Positions 17,986 to 26,450 of a stretch of 64,000 nucleotides of DNA are shown in pieces (position 1 is the stretch's first letter; every line of letters begins with the position of its first letter). This DNA comes from Rossellomorea aquimaris (GTDB lineage Bacteria > Bacillota > Bacilli > Bacillales > Bacillaceae_B), in the NCBI RefSeq assembly GCF_001877785.1, contig NZ_MINN01000085.1:62001-126000 (forward strand), in the 5' to 3' direction. Position numbers and translations under genes: made by a program. The notes under the pieces were generated by a model. It saw nothing but the letters and a program-made list of their open reading frames with translations, was not told where the DNA came from and searched no databases.

Positions 17986-18543
17986 ATGTTATTAAAAAAA
18001 CAAACTGTATGGCTTTTAACGATGTTGAGTCTTGTGATCGTCCTATCCGTTTATTATATCACTTCACCTACCCAGCAGGTGACGGACATGGCTGCGGAAC
18101 AGAATGAAAGCGGCAAAAAAGCGGCAGACGGAGTGAATAAAGAAACGTCTGCGAATGGTGATGTGGAAGTCATCACAGACTCTGCCGGCAACGAAATGTT
18201 CGAAGCGATGAGAATGGAAGTTGAAGATCAGCGTGCCCAGCTCCGTGAAGAGCTTGAAGCGAAGGTCGGCGATCCTGAATTATCAGCTGAAGAGAAGAGT
18301 GCAGCCTATGAACAAATGGAAAATCTCCGCGAACTGGCCATGACTGAATCAGTACTGGAAACAACCATCAAGACGATCGGCTACGACGACGCGCTTGTCA
18401 GAGCGAATGGAGACAGCATCCGCATCACCGTCAAAACAGATAAAGAACATACAAAGGCAAATGCCAACGAAATCATCCGCCTCGTCATGAGCGAAGTAGG
18501 GAACGTAAAACCTGTGGCAGTGGAATTCCAGCCAACAAATTAA
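17986..18543 (+). CDS. spoIIIAH: Stage III sporulation protein AH
   Basis: 185 aa, somewhat shorter than the roughly 218 aa B. subtilis protein; the linker after the membrane segment is short. N-terminal membrane segment (about 7-26), then a YscJ/FliF-like domain that binds forespore SpoIIQ across the septum. ATG 17986 follows AAGGGGGAAA. Last gene of the operon, followed by a terminator. Confidence 0.94.
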   Translation: MLLKKQTVWLLTMLSLVIVLSVYYITSPTQQVTDMAAEQNESGKKAADGVNKETSANGDVEVITDSAGNEMFEAMRMEVEDQRAQLREELEAKVGDPELSAEEKSAAYEQMENLRELAMTESVLETTIKTIGYDDALVRANGDSIRITVKTDKEHTKANANEIIRLVMSEVGNVKPVAVEFQPTN

Positions 18544-18548
18544 TAACC

Positions 18549-18587
18549 AAAAAGGACGATCCTGATGAATGGATCGTCCTTTTTTTC
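18549..18587 (+). terminator. Terminator of the spoIIIA operon
   Basis: Hairpin AAAGGACGATCC / GGATCGTCCTTT with an 8-base loop and T-run. Confidence 0.92.
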
Positions 18588-18617
18588 TGCCGCCAGGCAC
18601 CTTTTGACAAAATAATG

Positions 18618-18664
18618 CCCCTATTATTTTATTTTTTTGAAAAAAAGAGATAAAATAACAGGGG
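18618..18664 (+). promoter_or_regulatory. Long inverted repeat upstream of accB
   Basis: CCCCTATTATTTTAT (18618-18632) and ATAAAATAACAGGGG (18650-18664) are complementary except for one base, with a 17-base A/T-rich loop. A TTGACA lies just upstream (18605-18610). It lacks a T-run after it, so an operator or 5' leader structure is more likely than a terminator. Confidence 0.5.
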
Positions 18665-18702
18665 AGCATGTATGCGCTTTATAGAATAGCTCGAAACACA
18701 TA

Positions 18703-18732
18703 TTGAATTTATACGAGGTATTATCGTATGAT
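18703..18732 (+). promoter_or_regulatory. accB promoter with embedded operator-like palindrome
   Basis: TTGAAT (18703-18708), an 18-base spacer and TATGAT (18727-18732) form a sigma-A promoter. ATACGA-N7-TCGTAT (18711-18729) fills the spacer and overlaps the -10, which would suit a repressor. It does not match the FapR operator pattern I know. Confidence 0.6.
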
Positions 18733-18779
18733 ATTAGTAGCTAGTCATAATCTTTTAAACTATAAGAGGGGTGTCCAAA

Positions 18780-19283
18780 GTGTTAAAAATTCAAGAAATC
18801 CGTGAAATAATAAAGCTTGTCGATAATTCCAGCGTGGACGAGTTTTCATATGAGCATGAAGGTTCAAAAATCGAACTGAAGAAAAACACCGGTTCTGTAC
18901 AAGGAGCCGGGATCGTCCAGGCAGAAGTGAGTCAGCCTGCTCAGCAGGCGGTACAGCAAGCACCTGCCCCTGTTCAAACAGAAGCGGCGCCTGCGCCTGC
19001 AGAAGAGAAGAAGTCAGAAGCAGCAAATGCGGATGATGCAAACCTACATAAAATCACGTCTCCAATGGTAGGGACGTTCTATGCATCTTCTTCACCTGAA
19101 GCCGATGCATATGTGAAAGCAGGATCAAAAGTGGATGACAGCTCTGTTGTCTGCATCGTTGAAGCGATGAAGCTGTTCAACGAGATTGAAGCCGAAGTAA
19201 AAGGTGAAATTGTTGAAATCTTAGTGAAAGACGGTCAACTAGTTGAATATGGACAGCCGTTATTCTTAGTCAAACCTGAATAA
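18780..19283 (+). CDS. accB: Biotin carboxyl carrier protein of acetyl-CoA carboxylase
   Basis: 167 aa. N-terminal domain, Pro/Ala/Gln-rich linker (about 45-83), then the biotinyl domain. The biotin-accepting lysine is K131 in VEAMKLFNE. Carries the carboxyl group during malonyl-CoA formation, the first step of fatty acid synthesis. Two in-frame GTG codons are possible: 18771 overlaps the SD (AAGAGGGG), so GTG 18780, giving [13 protein letters not shown], is preferred. Confidence 0.94.
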   Translation: MLKIQEIREIIKLVDNSSVDEFSYEHEGSKIELKKNTGSVQGAGIVQAEVSQPAQQAVQQAPAPVQTEAAPAPAEEKKSEAANADDANLHKITSPMVGTFYASSSPEADAYVKAGSKVDDSSVVCIVEAMKLFNEIEAEVKGEIVEILVKDGQLVEYGQPLFLVKPE

Positions 19284-19298
19284 GGAGCGATAAACTTT

Positions 19299-20651
19299 AT
19301 GATAAACAAGGTATTGGTTGCCAATAGAGGAGAAATAGCGGTAAGGATCATACGTGCCTGCCGTGAATTGAATATAGAGAGTGTGGCTGTTTATTCCGAA
19401 GCGGATAAAGAAGCCTTGCACGTACAGCTTGCCGATGAAGCATACTGCATTGGACCGACTGCTTCAAAGGACAGCTACCTGAATTTTACGAATATAATTT
19501 CAGTGGCGAAACTGACTGGTTGTGAGGGGATCCATCCTGGATACGGCTTCCTTGCAGAGAACTCAGATTTTGCAGAGCTGTGCCGCGAGTGCAATATTAC
19601 ATTCATCGGGCCTTCGCCTGAAGCCATTTCAAAAATGGGGACAAAAGACGTTGCACGCGAAACGATGCGGGAAGCGGGGGTTCCGATCGTACCTGGTTCA
19701 AAAGGGATTGTGAAAGATGCGGATGAAGCCGTAAGACTGGCTGACTCAATGGGATACCCTGTTATCATCAAAGCCACTGCAGGAGGCGGCGGTAAGGGGA
19801 TCCGTGTTGCGAAGACAGAGGAAGAGCTTGTGAAGGGTGTTAATATCACCCAGCAGGAAGCCATGACGGCTTTTGGAAATCCGGGTGTCTATATTGAAAA
19901 ATTCATCGAAGATTTCAGGCACGTGGAAATCCAGGTGCTTGCCGATAACTTCGGTAACGTGATCCACCTTGGAGAACGTGACTGTACGATACAGCGCCGT
20001 CTTCAAAAACTGATCGAAGAAACACCTTCACCTGCGTTGAATAAAGAAATCCGTGCCCAAATGGGGGAGGCCGCAGTAAAAGCGGCAAAAGCGGTTGATT
20101 ATACAGGGGCAGGCACGGTAGAATTTATATATGACTACAACAATCAGTCATATTATTTCATGGAGATGAATACCCGCATCCAGGTGGAACATCCTGTCAC
20201 TGAACAGGTTACCGGGGTTGATCTGATCAAGGAACAGATCAAAGTGGCTTCGGGTGAAAGGCTTTCCCTAACACAGGACGAAGTCACATTCAACGGATGG
20301 GCGATGGAGTGCCGGATCAATGCAGAAAATCCAGAAAAGAATTTCATGCCCTCAGCAGGAAGGATAGAAATGTATCTTCCTCCCGGCGGACTTGGCGTAA
20401 GAGTGGATTCTGCTGCATATCCTGGTTATATGATCCCTCCTTACTATGATAGTATGATTGCGAAGGTCATCACTTATGGAGCGACTCGTGAAGAAGCAAT
20501 TGCCCGTATGAGACGTGCTCTTAGTGAATTTGTTGTAGAAGGGGTGCATACGACCATCCCGTTCCATTTGAAGTTATTAGAACATGAAACTTTTGTAGGT
20601 GGGGAATTCAATACAAAGTTCTTGGAAAAATATGAAGTAATGAAATCCTAG
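19299..20651 (+). CDS. accC: Biotin carboxylase of acetyl-CoA carboxylase
   Basis: 450 aa, full length. ATP-grasp enzyme that carboxylates biotin on Acc[21 protein letters not shown] is the standard N-terminus. ATP loop [13 protein letters not shown] (about 156-168); catalytic and metal segment [17 protein letters not shown] 19299 follows AAGGAGCGA, 15 bases after accB. It could also serve other biotin-dependent carboxylases such as YqjD at the far end of the window, which has no adjacent partner. Confidence 0.96.
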   Translation: MINKVLVANRGEIAVRIIRACRELNIESVAVYSEADKEALHVQLADEAYCIGPTASKDSYLNFTNIISVAKLTGCEGIHPGYGFLAENSDFAELCRECNITFIGPSPEAISKMGTKDVARETMREAGVPIVPGSKGIVKDADEAVRLADSMGYPVIIKATAGGGGKGIRVAKTEEELVKGVNITQQEAMTAFGNPGVYIEKFIEDFRHVEIQVLADNFGNVIHLGERDCTIQRRLQKLIEETPSPALNKEIRAQMGEAAVKAAKAVDYTGAGTVEFIYDYNNQSYYFMEMNTRIQVEHPVTEQVTGVDLIKEQIKVASGERLSLTQDEVTFNGWAMECRINAENPEKNFMPSAGRIEMYLPPGGLGVRVDSAAYPGYMIPPYYDSMIAKVITYGATREEAIARMRRALSEFVVEGVHTTIPFHLKLLEHETFVGGEFNTKFLEKYEVMKS

Positions 20652-20674
20652 TGTGAATTCAGGAGGTGCCTGAC

Positions 20675-21085
20675 ATGGCGGAAAATCAAAACCTTTTACA
20701 AATGTCTCAAGGTAAAGACGGACTTGGGAAGATAGAAATCGCACCTGAAGTAATCGAAGTCATTGCCGGAATCGCGGCTTCCGAGGTTGAAGGCGTATCA
20801 CAGATGCGCGGAAGCTTCGCTACAGGTGTAGTCGAGCGTCTTGGTAAGAAGAACCACGGCAAAGGTGTAAAGGTGGAGCTTGCTGAAGAAGGGATCATCA
20901 TCGATGTATATTGCATCATGAAGTTCGGCGTCTCCATCCCGACTGTTGCCCAAAAGATACAGGATAATATTCGCCAAGCCCTGTTGAACATGACTGCGCT
21001 CGATGCAGATGAAGTGAATGTTCATATTGTCGGAGTCCAGTTTGAAAACCAGACACTTGAAGCTGAAATTGAAGAAGAAATGTAA
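20675..21085 (+). CDS. yqhY: Asp23/Gls24 family protein YqhY
   Basis: 136 aa, Asp23/Gls24 envelope-stress family. Typical segments are IAPEVIEVIAGIAASEVEGV and GIIIDVYCIMKFGVSIP. In B. subtilis yqhY is cotranscribed with accBC and genetically linked to acetyl-CoA carboxylase activity; the mechanism is open. ATG 20675 follows AGGAGGTG; the in-frame GTG at 20666 is part of that SD. A terminator ends the accB-accC-yqhY unit. Confidence 0.92.
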   Translation: MAENQNLLQMSQGKDGLGKIEIAPEVIEVIAGIAASEVEGVSQMRGSFATGVVERLGKKNHGKGVKVELAEEGIIIDVYCIMKFGVSIPTVAQKIQDNIRQALLNMTALDADEVNVHIVGVQFENQTLEAEIEEEM

Positions 21086-21098
21086 TTTGTTCTCAAGG

Positions 21099-21133
21099 GG
21101 AGAACGGCCTTTTTATGGGCCGTTCTTTTTTGT
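21099..21133 (+). terminator. Terminator of accB-accC-yqhY
   Basis: Hairpin AGAACGGCC / GGCCGTTCT with an 8-base loop and a T-run. Confidence 0.9.
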
Positions 21134-21221
21134 TTTGAGAAAAACGTGCGTACAGGTATCGGTTTATGCTATTATCAAAGGTATGAAAATTGACAAACGA
21201 TTAAAGGAGTAATTAGTAGAT

Positions 21222-21605
21222 ATGAAGAGAAGAGTTGCCCGTGAGAAAGCTCTACAAGCTTTGTTTCAAATAGATATGAGTGATGTGGAACCCGAGGAAG
21301 CCCTGAGGAATGTGGTTGAAGGGCAGGAAGTGGACGCTTTCCTGAAGGATATTGTACTTGGTTATGTAAAGAAAAAGGAGACCGTCGATGGGGAAATCCG
21401 GAATAACTTGGAAAAATGGTCATTTGACCGTCTTGCCAAAGTGGATCGAAATATCTTACGCATCGGTACGTATGAATTATTATTTGTTGAAGATGTCCCT
21501 AACAAAGTCGTTATAAACGAAGCCGTAGAAATTGCCAAGACTTTCGGCGATGAACAATCGAGTAAATTCGTAAACGGCGTACTTTCCAAGATAAGTAAAT
21601 CTTAA
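21222..21605 (+). CDS. nusB: Transcription antitermination factor NusB
   Basis: 127 aa, all-helical RNA-binding protein. Acts with NusE (ribosomal protein S10) on boxA RNA in rRNA transcription. The N-terminus MKRRVAREKALQALFQIDM and the VINEAVEIAKTFGDEQSSKFVNGVL segment are diagnostic. ATG 21222 follows a modest SD (AAAGGAG, 14 bases upstream). folD follows 22 bases later. Confidence 0.94.
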   Translation: MKRRVAREKALQALFQIDMSDVEPEEALRNVVEGQEVDAFLKDIVLGYVKKKETVDGEIRNNLEKWSFDRLAKVDRNILRIGTYELLFVEDVPNKVVINEAVEIAKTFGDEQSSKFVNGVLSKISKS

Positions 21606-21627
21606 CAATGAGAGGGGGGCTGAAGAT

Positions 21628-22494
21628 ATGTCGGCTGAACTTATTGATGGCAGACTCATTGCTGATTATTATCGTGAGCGGCTGCAGGAATCAATCTCTG
21701 AATTAAAAGCGAATGATGTGACCCCGGGACTTGCCGTGATTTTGGTCGGGGACAATCATGCCTCTCACACCTATGTGAAGATGAAGAGAAAAGCCTGCAG
21801 TAAGCTGGGGATCCACTCTGAACTTTACCAGTTTCAAGAATCGCTGACACAGGAGGAACTGGTGGGGAAAATAGAGGAATTGAATGAGCTGGATCATATT
21901 CACGGAATCCTTGTCCAGCTTCCGCTGCCTCAGCACATCAATCCGATCACCATCATTGAAACCATTTCTCCTTCCAAGGACGTGGATGGATTTCATCCTG
22001 TTTCGATCGGTAAGATGGTTACAAATCAGGATACGTTCTATTCATGTACTCCTCTTGGCATCATTAAGATGCTTGAATATGAAAAAATCGATATCAAGGG
22101 AAAACATGTAGTCATTTTAGGAAGAAGTAACATCGTCGGGAAGCCGGCTGGCCAATTGTTTCTTAATCGAGATGCAACGGTCACATACTGCCATTCTAAA
22201 ACTGCCAATCTTACCGACTACACAAAAAAAGCAGATATCCTCGTCTCAGCAGTCGGTAAGGCTAAACTGATCGGTGCCGGTGATATCAAAAAAGGGGCCG
22301 TGGTCATTGATGTCGGGATGAACCGTGATGAAGCAGGCCGTTTATGCGGCGACGTCGATTTCGAAAGTGCCCGCGAAGCGGCAGGCAAGATCACGCCGGT
22401 TCCCGGGGGAGTCGGGCCGATGACTATCACGATGCTTCTGTACAATACAGTGAAATCTGCCCGATGGCAGCTGGAAAATCGCCAAAAGAGATGA
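21628..22494 (+). CDS. folD: Methylenetetrahydrofolate dehydrogenase / methenyltetrahydrofolate cyclohydrolase FolD
   Basis: 288 aa bifunctional one-carbon enzyme. It converts 5,10-methylene-THF through methenyl-THF to 10-formyl-THF. The catalytic lysine is in YVKMKRKAC; ILVQLPLP and GRSNIVGKPAGQLF (NADP binding) and PVPGGVGPMTITML are family signatures. ATG 21628 follows GAGGGGGGC. It uses the methylene-THF made by the glycine cleavage system at the window start. Confidence 0.96.
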   Translation: MSAELIDGRLIADYYRERLQESISELKANDVTPGLAVILVGDNHASHTYVKMKRKACSKLGIHSELYQFQESLTQEELVGKIEELNELDHIHGILVQLPLPQHINPITIIETISPSKDVDGFHPVSIGKMVTNQDTFYSCTPLGIIKMLEYEKIDIKGKHVVILGRSNIVGKPAGQLFLNRDATVTYCHSKTANLTDYTKKADILVSAVGKAKLIGAGDIKKGAVVIDVGMNRDEAGRLCGDVDFESAREAAGKITPVPGGVGPMTITMLLYNTVKSARWQLENRQKR

Positions 22495-22625
22495 AAAATA
22501 GTACACTATATACGACAACTCATGAGGGACGGCATACCAGCTTGTCCCTTTATGCATTCCTGCAGGGAATTGATACATATATTGTTCTACTTTAAAAAAT
22601 GCATGTCGGAAGGGGGCGGGTCAGC

Positions 22626-23993
22626 ATGGAACAGGATCAATCACGTTATTTGACGGTACAGGCTCTCACAAAATACATAAAGCGGAAATTCGACCGGGAT
22701 CCTCACTTATCAAATTTATTTGTAAGGGGGGAAATTTCGAACTTCAAACAGCATTCGAGCGGCCATATGTATTTCACGTTGAAAGATGATAAGGCAAGAA
22801 TTCTTTCGGTCATGTTCTCAAGCAATAATCAAGCACTTAAATTCCGTCCTGAAAGCGGGATGAATGTCTTGATCCGCGGGGACATTTCCGTTTATGAGGC
22901 AGGCGGGCAATATCAAATCTATGTAAAAGAAATGCAGCCGGACGGAATCGGCGAACTTTATCTTGCCTACGAACAATTAAAAGAAAAACTTGAGAAAGCA
23001 GGTTATTTCGACCCCGCCAGAAAAAGGATGATTCCTAAGTTTCCCGGGAAAATAGCTGTTATCACTTCCCCGACAGGTGCGGCAATAAGGGATATTATCA
23101 CCACTATAAAGAGGAGGTACCCGATTGGGGGAATCCTTATTTTTCCTGCACTTGTACAAGGTGACCGCGCCGCCGGCTCGATTGCCGAAGCCATCAGGAA
23201 GGCAAATGATTACGAAGGAATCGATGTGTTGATTGCAGGACGCGGGGGCGGATCCATTGAAGAGCTGTGGGCTTTTAATGAGGAAGTGGTGGCGGAAGCG
23301 ATTGTGAATTCGAAAATTCCGGTCATTTCAGCTGTAGGCCATGAAACAGATTTTACGATAGCTGATTTTGTTGCAGATCTGCGTGCCCCCACCCCGACTG
23401 GTGCAGGGGAGCTTGCAGTTCCGCATATCGATGACCTGCTTGAACGGATCATGAATCGTAAGCTGAGAATGATCAAATCGTTCAAGACCAAGATACAGGG
23501 GGAGCGTAATCGGCTTAACAGTCTGACAAAATCGTACGCCTTAAGAAACCCTCGCACCCTTTATCAGCAAAAGGTCGAACATGTGGACAGATTGACGGAT
23601 CAGCTCCAAAAAACAGTTACTCTTCAAGTCAGGCAGCAGAGGGATTCAATTGACGGACTGCATGCCCGGCTGCAGAGGGTTCACCCTTCCCAGATCCTGA
23701 AAATACAAGAGGAACGGGTGAAGTTTCTGGCTGAACAAGTGGAAAAAGGATATAGAGCGGTCCTGAAAGAAAAAGGACAGCGGCTGGGCTCGGTCATCAC
23801 CACCCTGCATGCGCTCAGTCCCCTGAAGATAATGGACAGAGGCTACAGTCTCGTCTATGGACAGGAAAAGGAACTGATTAAATCTTTCAGGCAGGTGGCA
23901 AAAGGTGATAAACTCGAAATAGATGTACAAGACGGAACGATAAAATGTGAAGTAGACTCGGTAAAGGAGCGGGATAATAATGGCAAAGACTAA
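22626..23993 (+). CDS. xseA: Exodeoxyribonuclease VII large subunit
   Basis: 455 aa. N-terminal OB-fold (about 1-110), then the catalytic domain with GRGGGSIEELWAFN and SAVGHETDFTIADFVADLRAPTPTGA, and a coiled-coil C-terminal arm (about 290-400). Degrades single-stranded DNA to short oligonucleotides. ATG 22626 is chosen, 10 bases after GGAAGGGGG; ATG 22599 lies before that SD. It overlaps xseB by 14 bases. Confidence 0.95.
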   Translation: MEQDQSRYLTVQALTKYIKRKFDRDPHLSNLFVRGEISNFKQHSSGHMYFTLKDDKARILSVMFSSNNQALKFRPESGMNVLIRGDISVYEAGGQYQIYVKEMQPDGIGELYLAYEQLKEKLEKAGYFDPARKRMIPKFPGKIAVITSPTGAAIRDIITTIKRRYPIGGILIFPALVQGDRAAGSIAEAIRKANDYEGIDVLIAGRGGGSIEELWAFNEEVVAEAIVNSKIPVISAVGHETDFTIADFVADLRAPTPTGAGELAVPHIDDLLERIMNRKLRMIKSFKTKIQGERNRLNSLTKSYALRNPRTLYQQKVEHVDRLTDQLQKTVTLQVRQQRDSIDGLHARLQRVHPSQILKIQEERVKFLAEQVEKGYRAVLKEKGQRLGSVITTLHALSPLKIMDRGYSLVYGQEKELIKSFRQVAKGDKLEIDVQDGTIKCEVDSVKERDNNGKD

Positions 23994-24213
23994 GAACGAA
24001 TTGTCATTTGAAGATGCAATGGAACAATTGGAAGGCATCGTTGAGCAATTGGAGGAAGGAGAGGTTCCTTTAGAAAAAGCACTGCAGTTTTATCAAAAAG
24101 GAATGGAGCTTTCCAAATACTGCCATGATACCCTCAACAGCGCAGAAAAACAGTTGACTAAAATGATCACGGATGAAGGTGAAAAATCCTTCGATATCAA
24201 AGAGGAGGACTAA
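23980..24213 (+). CDS. xseB: Exodeoxyribonuclease VII small subunit
   Basis: 77 aa. LSFEDAMEQLEGIVEQLEEGEVPLE is the family signature; a three-helix protein that binds the XseA arm. ATG 23980 lies within xseA behind AAAGGAG. Tight xseA-xseB-ispA packing (3 bases to ispA). Confidence 0.95.
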   Translation: MAKTKNELSFEDAMEQLEGIVEQLEEGEVPLEKALQFYQKGMELSKYCHDTLNSAEKQLTKMITDEGEKSFDIKEED

Positions 24214-24216
24214 TGG

Positions 24217-25107
24217 GTGAGCCTTCATGTTGATTTGGACATATTTCAGCAAAATTACAAACAAAAGTTAGAAGAAACGATGATCGGCTATGTACAGGCC
24301 AAAGAAATGCCTTCGACGATAAAAGAAGCCATGGTATATTCTCTTCAAGCCGGCGGGAAAAGAATAAGGCCGGTCCTTTTACTGGCTGTCATAGAGGGTT
24401 TTAAAAAAGACCCGAAGCTTGGATTGAAGACAGCGGCTGCACTTGAAATGATTCATACATATTCTTTAATTCACGATGATCTCCCTTCAATGGACGACGA
24501 TGATCTGAGAAGGGGTAAGCCGACGAACCACAAAGTATTTGGGGAAGCGATGGCCATTCTGGCGGGTGACGGACTTCTGACACACAGTTTCGGGCTCATT
24601 GCTGAAGATCCGCTTATTACGAGTGATCAAAAAGTCAAATTGATCGGTCTTCTGGCGCGCTTTGCCGGTCCTGAAGGCATGGTGGGCGGGCAGGTCGCTG
24701 ATATAGAAGGTGAAAATAAAAAGCTGTCTGTTGAAGAACTGGAGACGATACATGTCCATAAAACAGGAAAGCTGTTGATTTTCAGTGTGCTCGCGGGAGC
24801 TGTAATTGCTGGGGCGGATGAGGAAGAACAAACCATGCTTGAGCGCTTTGCTTATCATATCGGCCTGGCATTTCAGATTCAGGATGATATCCTGGATATC
24901 GAAGGTACGGAAGAATTGATCGGCAAGCGGATCGGGAGTGATGAATCCAAACAAAAAAGCACGTATCCCGGTCTGTTGACCATAGACGGCGCCAAGAAAA
25001 AACTACAGTTCCACTTCGATGAAGCCCTCGATTCTCTCAATGGGCTCGATATGGATACGGGCCTCCTTAAGCAGATTTCACATCTCATTGTAAACCGCAA
25101 TCATTGA
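24217..25107 (+). CDS. ispA: Farnesyl diphosphate synthase
   Basis: 296 aa trans-prenyl diphosphate synthase. It condenses IPP with DMAPP and GPP to make FPP for menaquinone and undecaprenyl phosphate. First Asp-rich motif DDLPSMD (D87-D93), then RRGKPTNHK; second motif DDILD (223-227). AGGKRIRP is near residue 46. The start is GTG 24217 after GAGGAGGA; an overlapping ATG at 24213 is out of frame and soon stops. The OLE RNA follows. Confidence 0.95.
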   Translation: MSLHVDLDIFQQNYKQKLEETMIGYVQAKEMPSTIKEAMVYSLQAGGKRIRPVLLLAVIEGFKKDPKLGLKTAAALEMIHTYSLIHDDLPSMDDDDLRRGKPTNHKVFGEAMAILAGDGLLTHSFGLIAEDPLITSDQKVKLIGLLARFAGPEGMVGGQVADIEGENKKLSVEELETIHVHKTGKLLIFSVLAGAVIAGADEEEQTMLERFAYHIGLAFQIQDDILDIEGTEELIGKRIGSDESKQKSTYPGLLTIDGAKKKLQFHFDEALDSLNGLDMDTGLLKQISHLIVNRNH

Positions 25108-25116
25108 TGTTATTGT

Positions 25117-25144
25117 TTGAGGAAATCCTGAAATATGATATAAT
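25117..25144 (+). promoter_or_regulatory. Candidate promoter for the OLE RNA
   Basis: TTGAGG (25117-25122), a 16-base spacer and TATAAT (25139-25144). A start near 25151 would fall just before the conserved 5' end of the RNA. Co-transcription with ispA is also possible. Confidence 0.6.
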
Positions 25145-25150
25145 ACAGAT

Positions 25151-25745
25151 ATAAACATTGGGTGGTGCAGTATTCTAGTCAACCTACCAATCCTGAAGGT
25201 GGGCCTAAAAATCCACTAAAGGGCACATCGATGAAGTTCCTGGACTTGGCTTGAGGCGCCCAGCTTTGGGTCATATCTGGGAGTAAGGCTTGAGGGCGAT
25301 CCACAATGGCATGTGGGCGTTGACCCGCAAGCCGCGGAGGCTCTGTTTCTTACGCCGGCATCATGCACGTGCAATGAGAGCAGAGTATGAACCTGCGATT
25401 GTGATGGGATCCATCACTAGCAGCGTAGCCTGCCTTGAGTGAAGAGAGAGGGGATTATGGTTACAAAGTACACATCAGTTGGCCATTGGTATGTGCTTTT
25501 TCGTCCATATGAAATCCTTTTTGCAAAAGAGGCTAAGGATTGTGTCAAGGGTTGTTGAGGAAAACTCCTAGACTGTTCACTTTGACATATATGAAGGATT
25601 ATAGTGCGGACTAAGTGGTAATCCAGTCTAGCCTGTGGTGACGCGGCTAAGTCGGGTTTAAAGGGAAACCGCCGGTATGGCAACATCCGGTACCTGATTG
25701 GGAAAACCTACTGGACCTAAGCTGCAATTTTTACTTCATATATGA
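25151..25745 (+). ncRNA. ole: OLE RNA (ornate, large, extremophilic)
   Basis: About 600 bases without a plausible gene between ispA and an oapA homolog followed by dxs, exactly the published OLE locus context (Bacillus halodurans). The ends can pair: TGCAG (25166-25170) with CTGCA (25722-25726). Inside are clear hairpins such as GTGATGG-GAT-CCATCAC (25401-25417), and conserved-looking GC-rich purine runs unlike the neighbouring spacers. OLE RNA forms a membrane-bound ribonucleoprotein with OapA and, elsewhere in the genome, OapB and OapC. In B. halodurans its loss sensitises cells to cold, short alcohols and Mg2+. Boundaries are approximate; identity rests on context and size plus recalled features, not a covariance search. 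Confidence 0.88.
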
Positions 25746-25808
25746 CCATCCAACTACATAGGACTTATGCGTAAATAGACACAGTAGAAACGGTGTGTGT
25801 AGACGATA

Positions 25809-26420
25809 ATGAATGATACATTAAAAAACTCAATAAAATGGAGTATTAGTATTGCCGTTATCACATTCGTGTTAGCGGCTATTTTTTCAGTTACATCCAA
25901 CATGGTTCTTAACGGTGTGGCATGGGGAACGGGACTATTCGTGGTTCTCATCATCGTTTGTATAGGGATCTTTTTCGATATGCTGGGCATTGCTTCCACC
26001 GCAGCGGATGAAACACCTTTCCATGCAATGGCGGCAAAGAAAGTGTACGGGGCAAAGTATTCAATCAGGATCGTGAGGAATGCCGACCGCTTTGCGAGTT
26101 TCTGTAATGATGTAATCGGTGATATTTCCGGAATCATTAGCGGTACAGCCTCTGCCATCGTCCTCATACAATTGGCGGTTTCATTCCAGCTCGAAGGCGG
26201 TTCGATCAAGGAATATATCGTCAGCGTCACCCTCACCAGCATCATTGCCTCCTTGACCGTAGGCGGTAAAGCGCTTGGGAAAACGTTTGCGATTACGTAT
26301 TCAAAGGATATAATATTTAGAGTCGGGACTGTTCTTCAATTCCTTGAAGATCGATTCCATATTGTTCTTATAAAAGATAAAAAAGATCAAAAAAAGAAAA
26401 AGCGCAAATCAGAGAAATAA
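25809..26420 (+). CDS. oapA: OLE RNA-associated membrane protein OapA
   Basis: 203 aa, about four membrane segments (12-34, 41-60, 108-128, 138-156). A cytoplasmic loop has the conserved stretch NADRFASFCNDVIGD (91-105), and the tail is strongly basic (KKDQKKKKRKSEK), fit for RNA binding. D93 and N100 have the same spacing as the D104/N111 pair studied in B. halodurans OapA, as I recall it. ATG 25809 lies about 60 bases after the RNA. dxs follows 30 bases later. Confidence 0.9.
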   Translation: MNDTLKNSIKWSISIAVITFVLAAIFSVTSNMVLNGVAWGTGLFVVLIIVCIGIFFDMLGIASTAADETPFHAMAAKKVYGAKYSIRIVRNADRFASFCNDVIGDISGIISGTASAIVLIQLAVSFQLEGGSIKEYIVSVTLTSIIASLTVGGKALGKTFAITYSKDIIFRVGTVLQFLEDRFHIVLIKDKKDQKKKKRKSEK

Positions 26421-26450
26421 ACTATATAGTCATGAAAGTGAGTGGACCCA

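Noticed and set aside
25437..25500. Possible short genes inside the OLE interval on either strand
   Set aside because: No SD-start combination leads to a frame with protein-like features, and the context and pairing ends fit the structured RNA.
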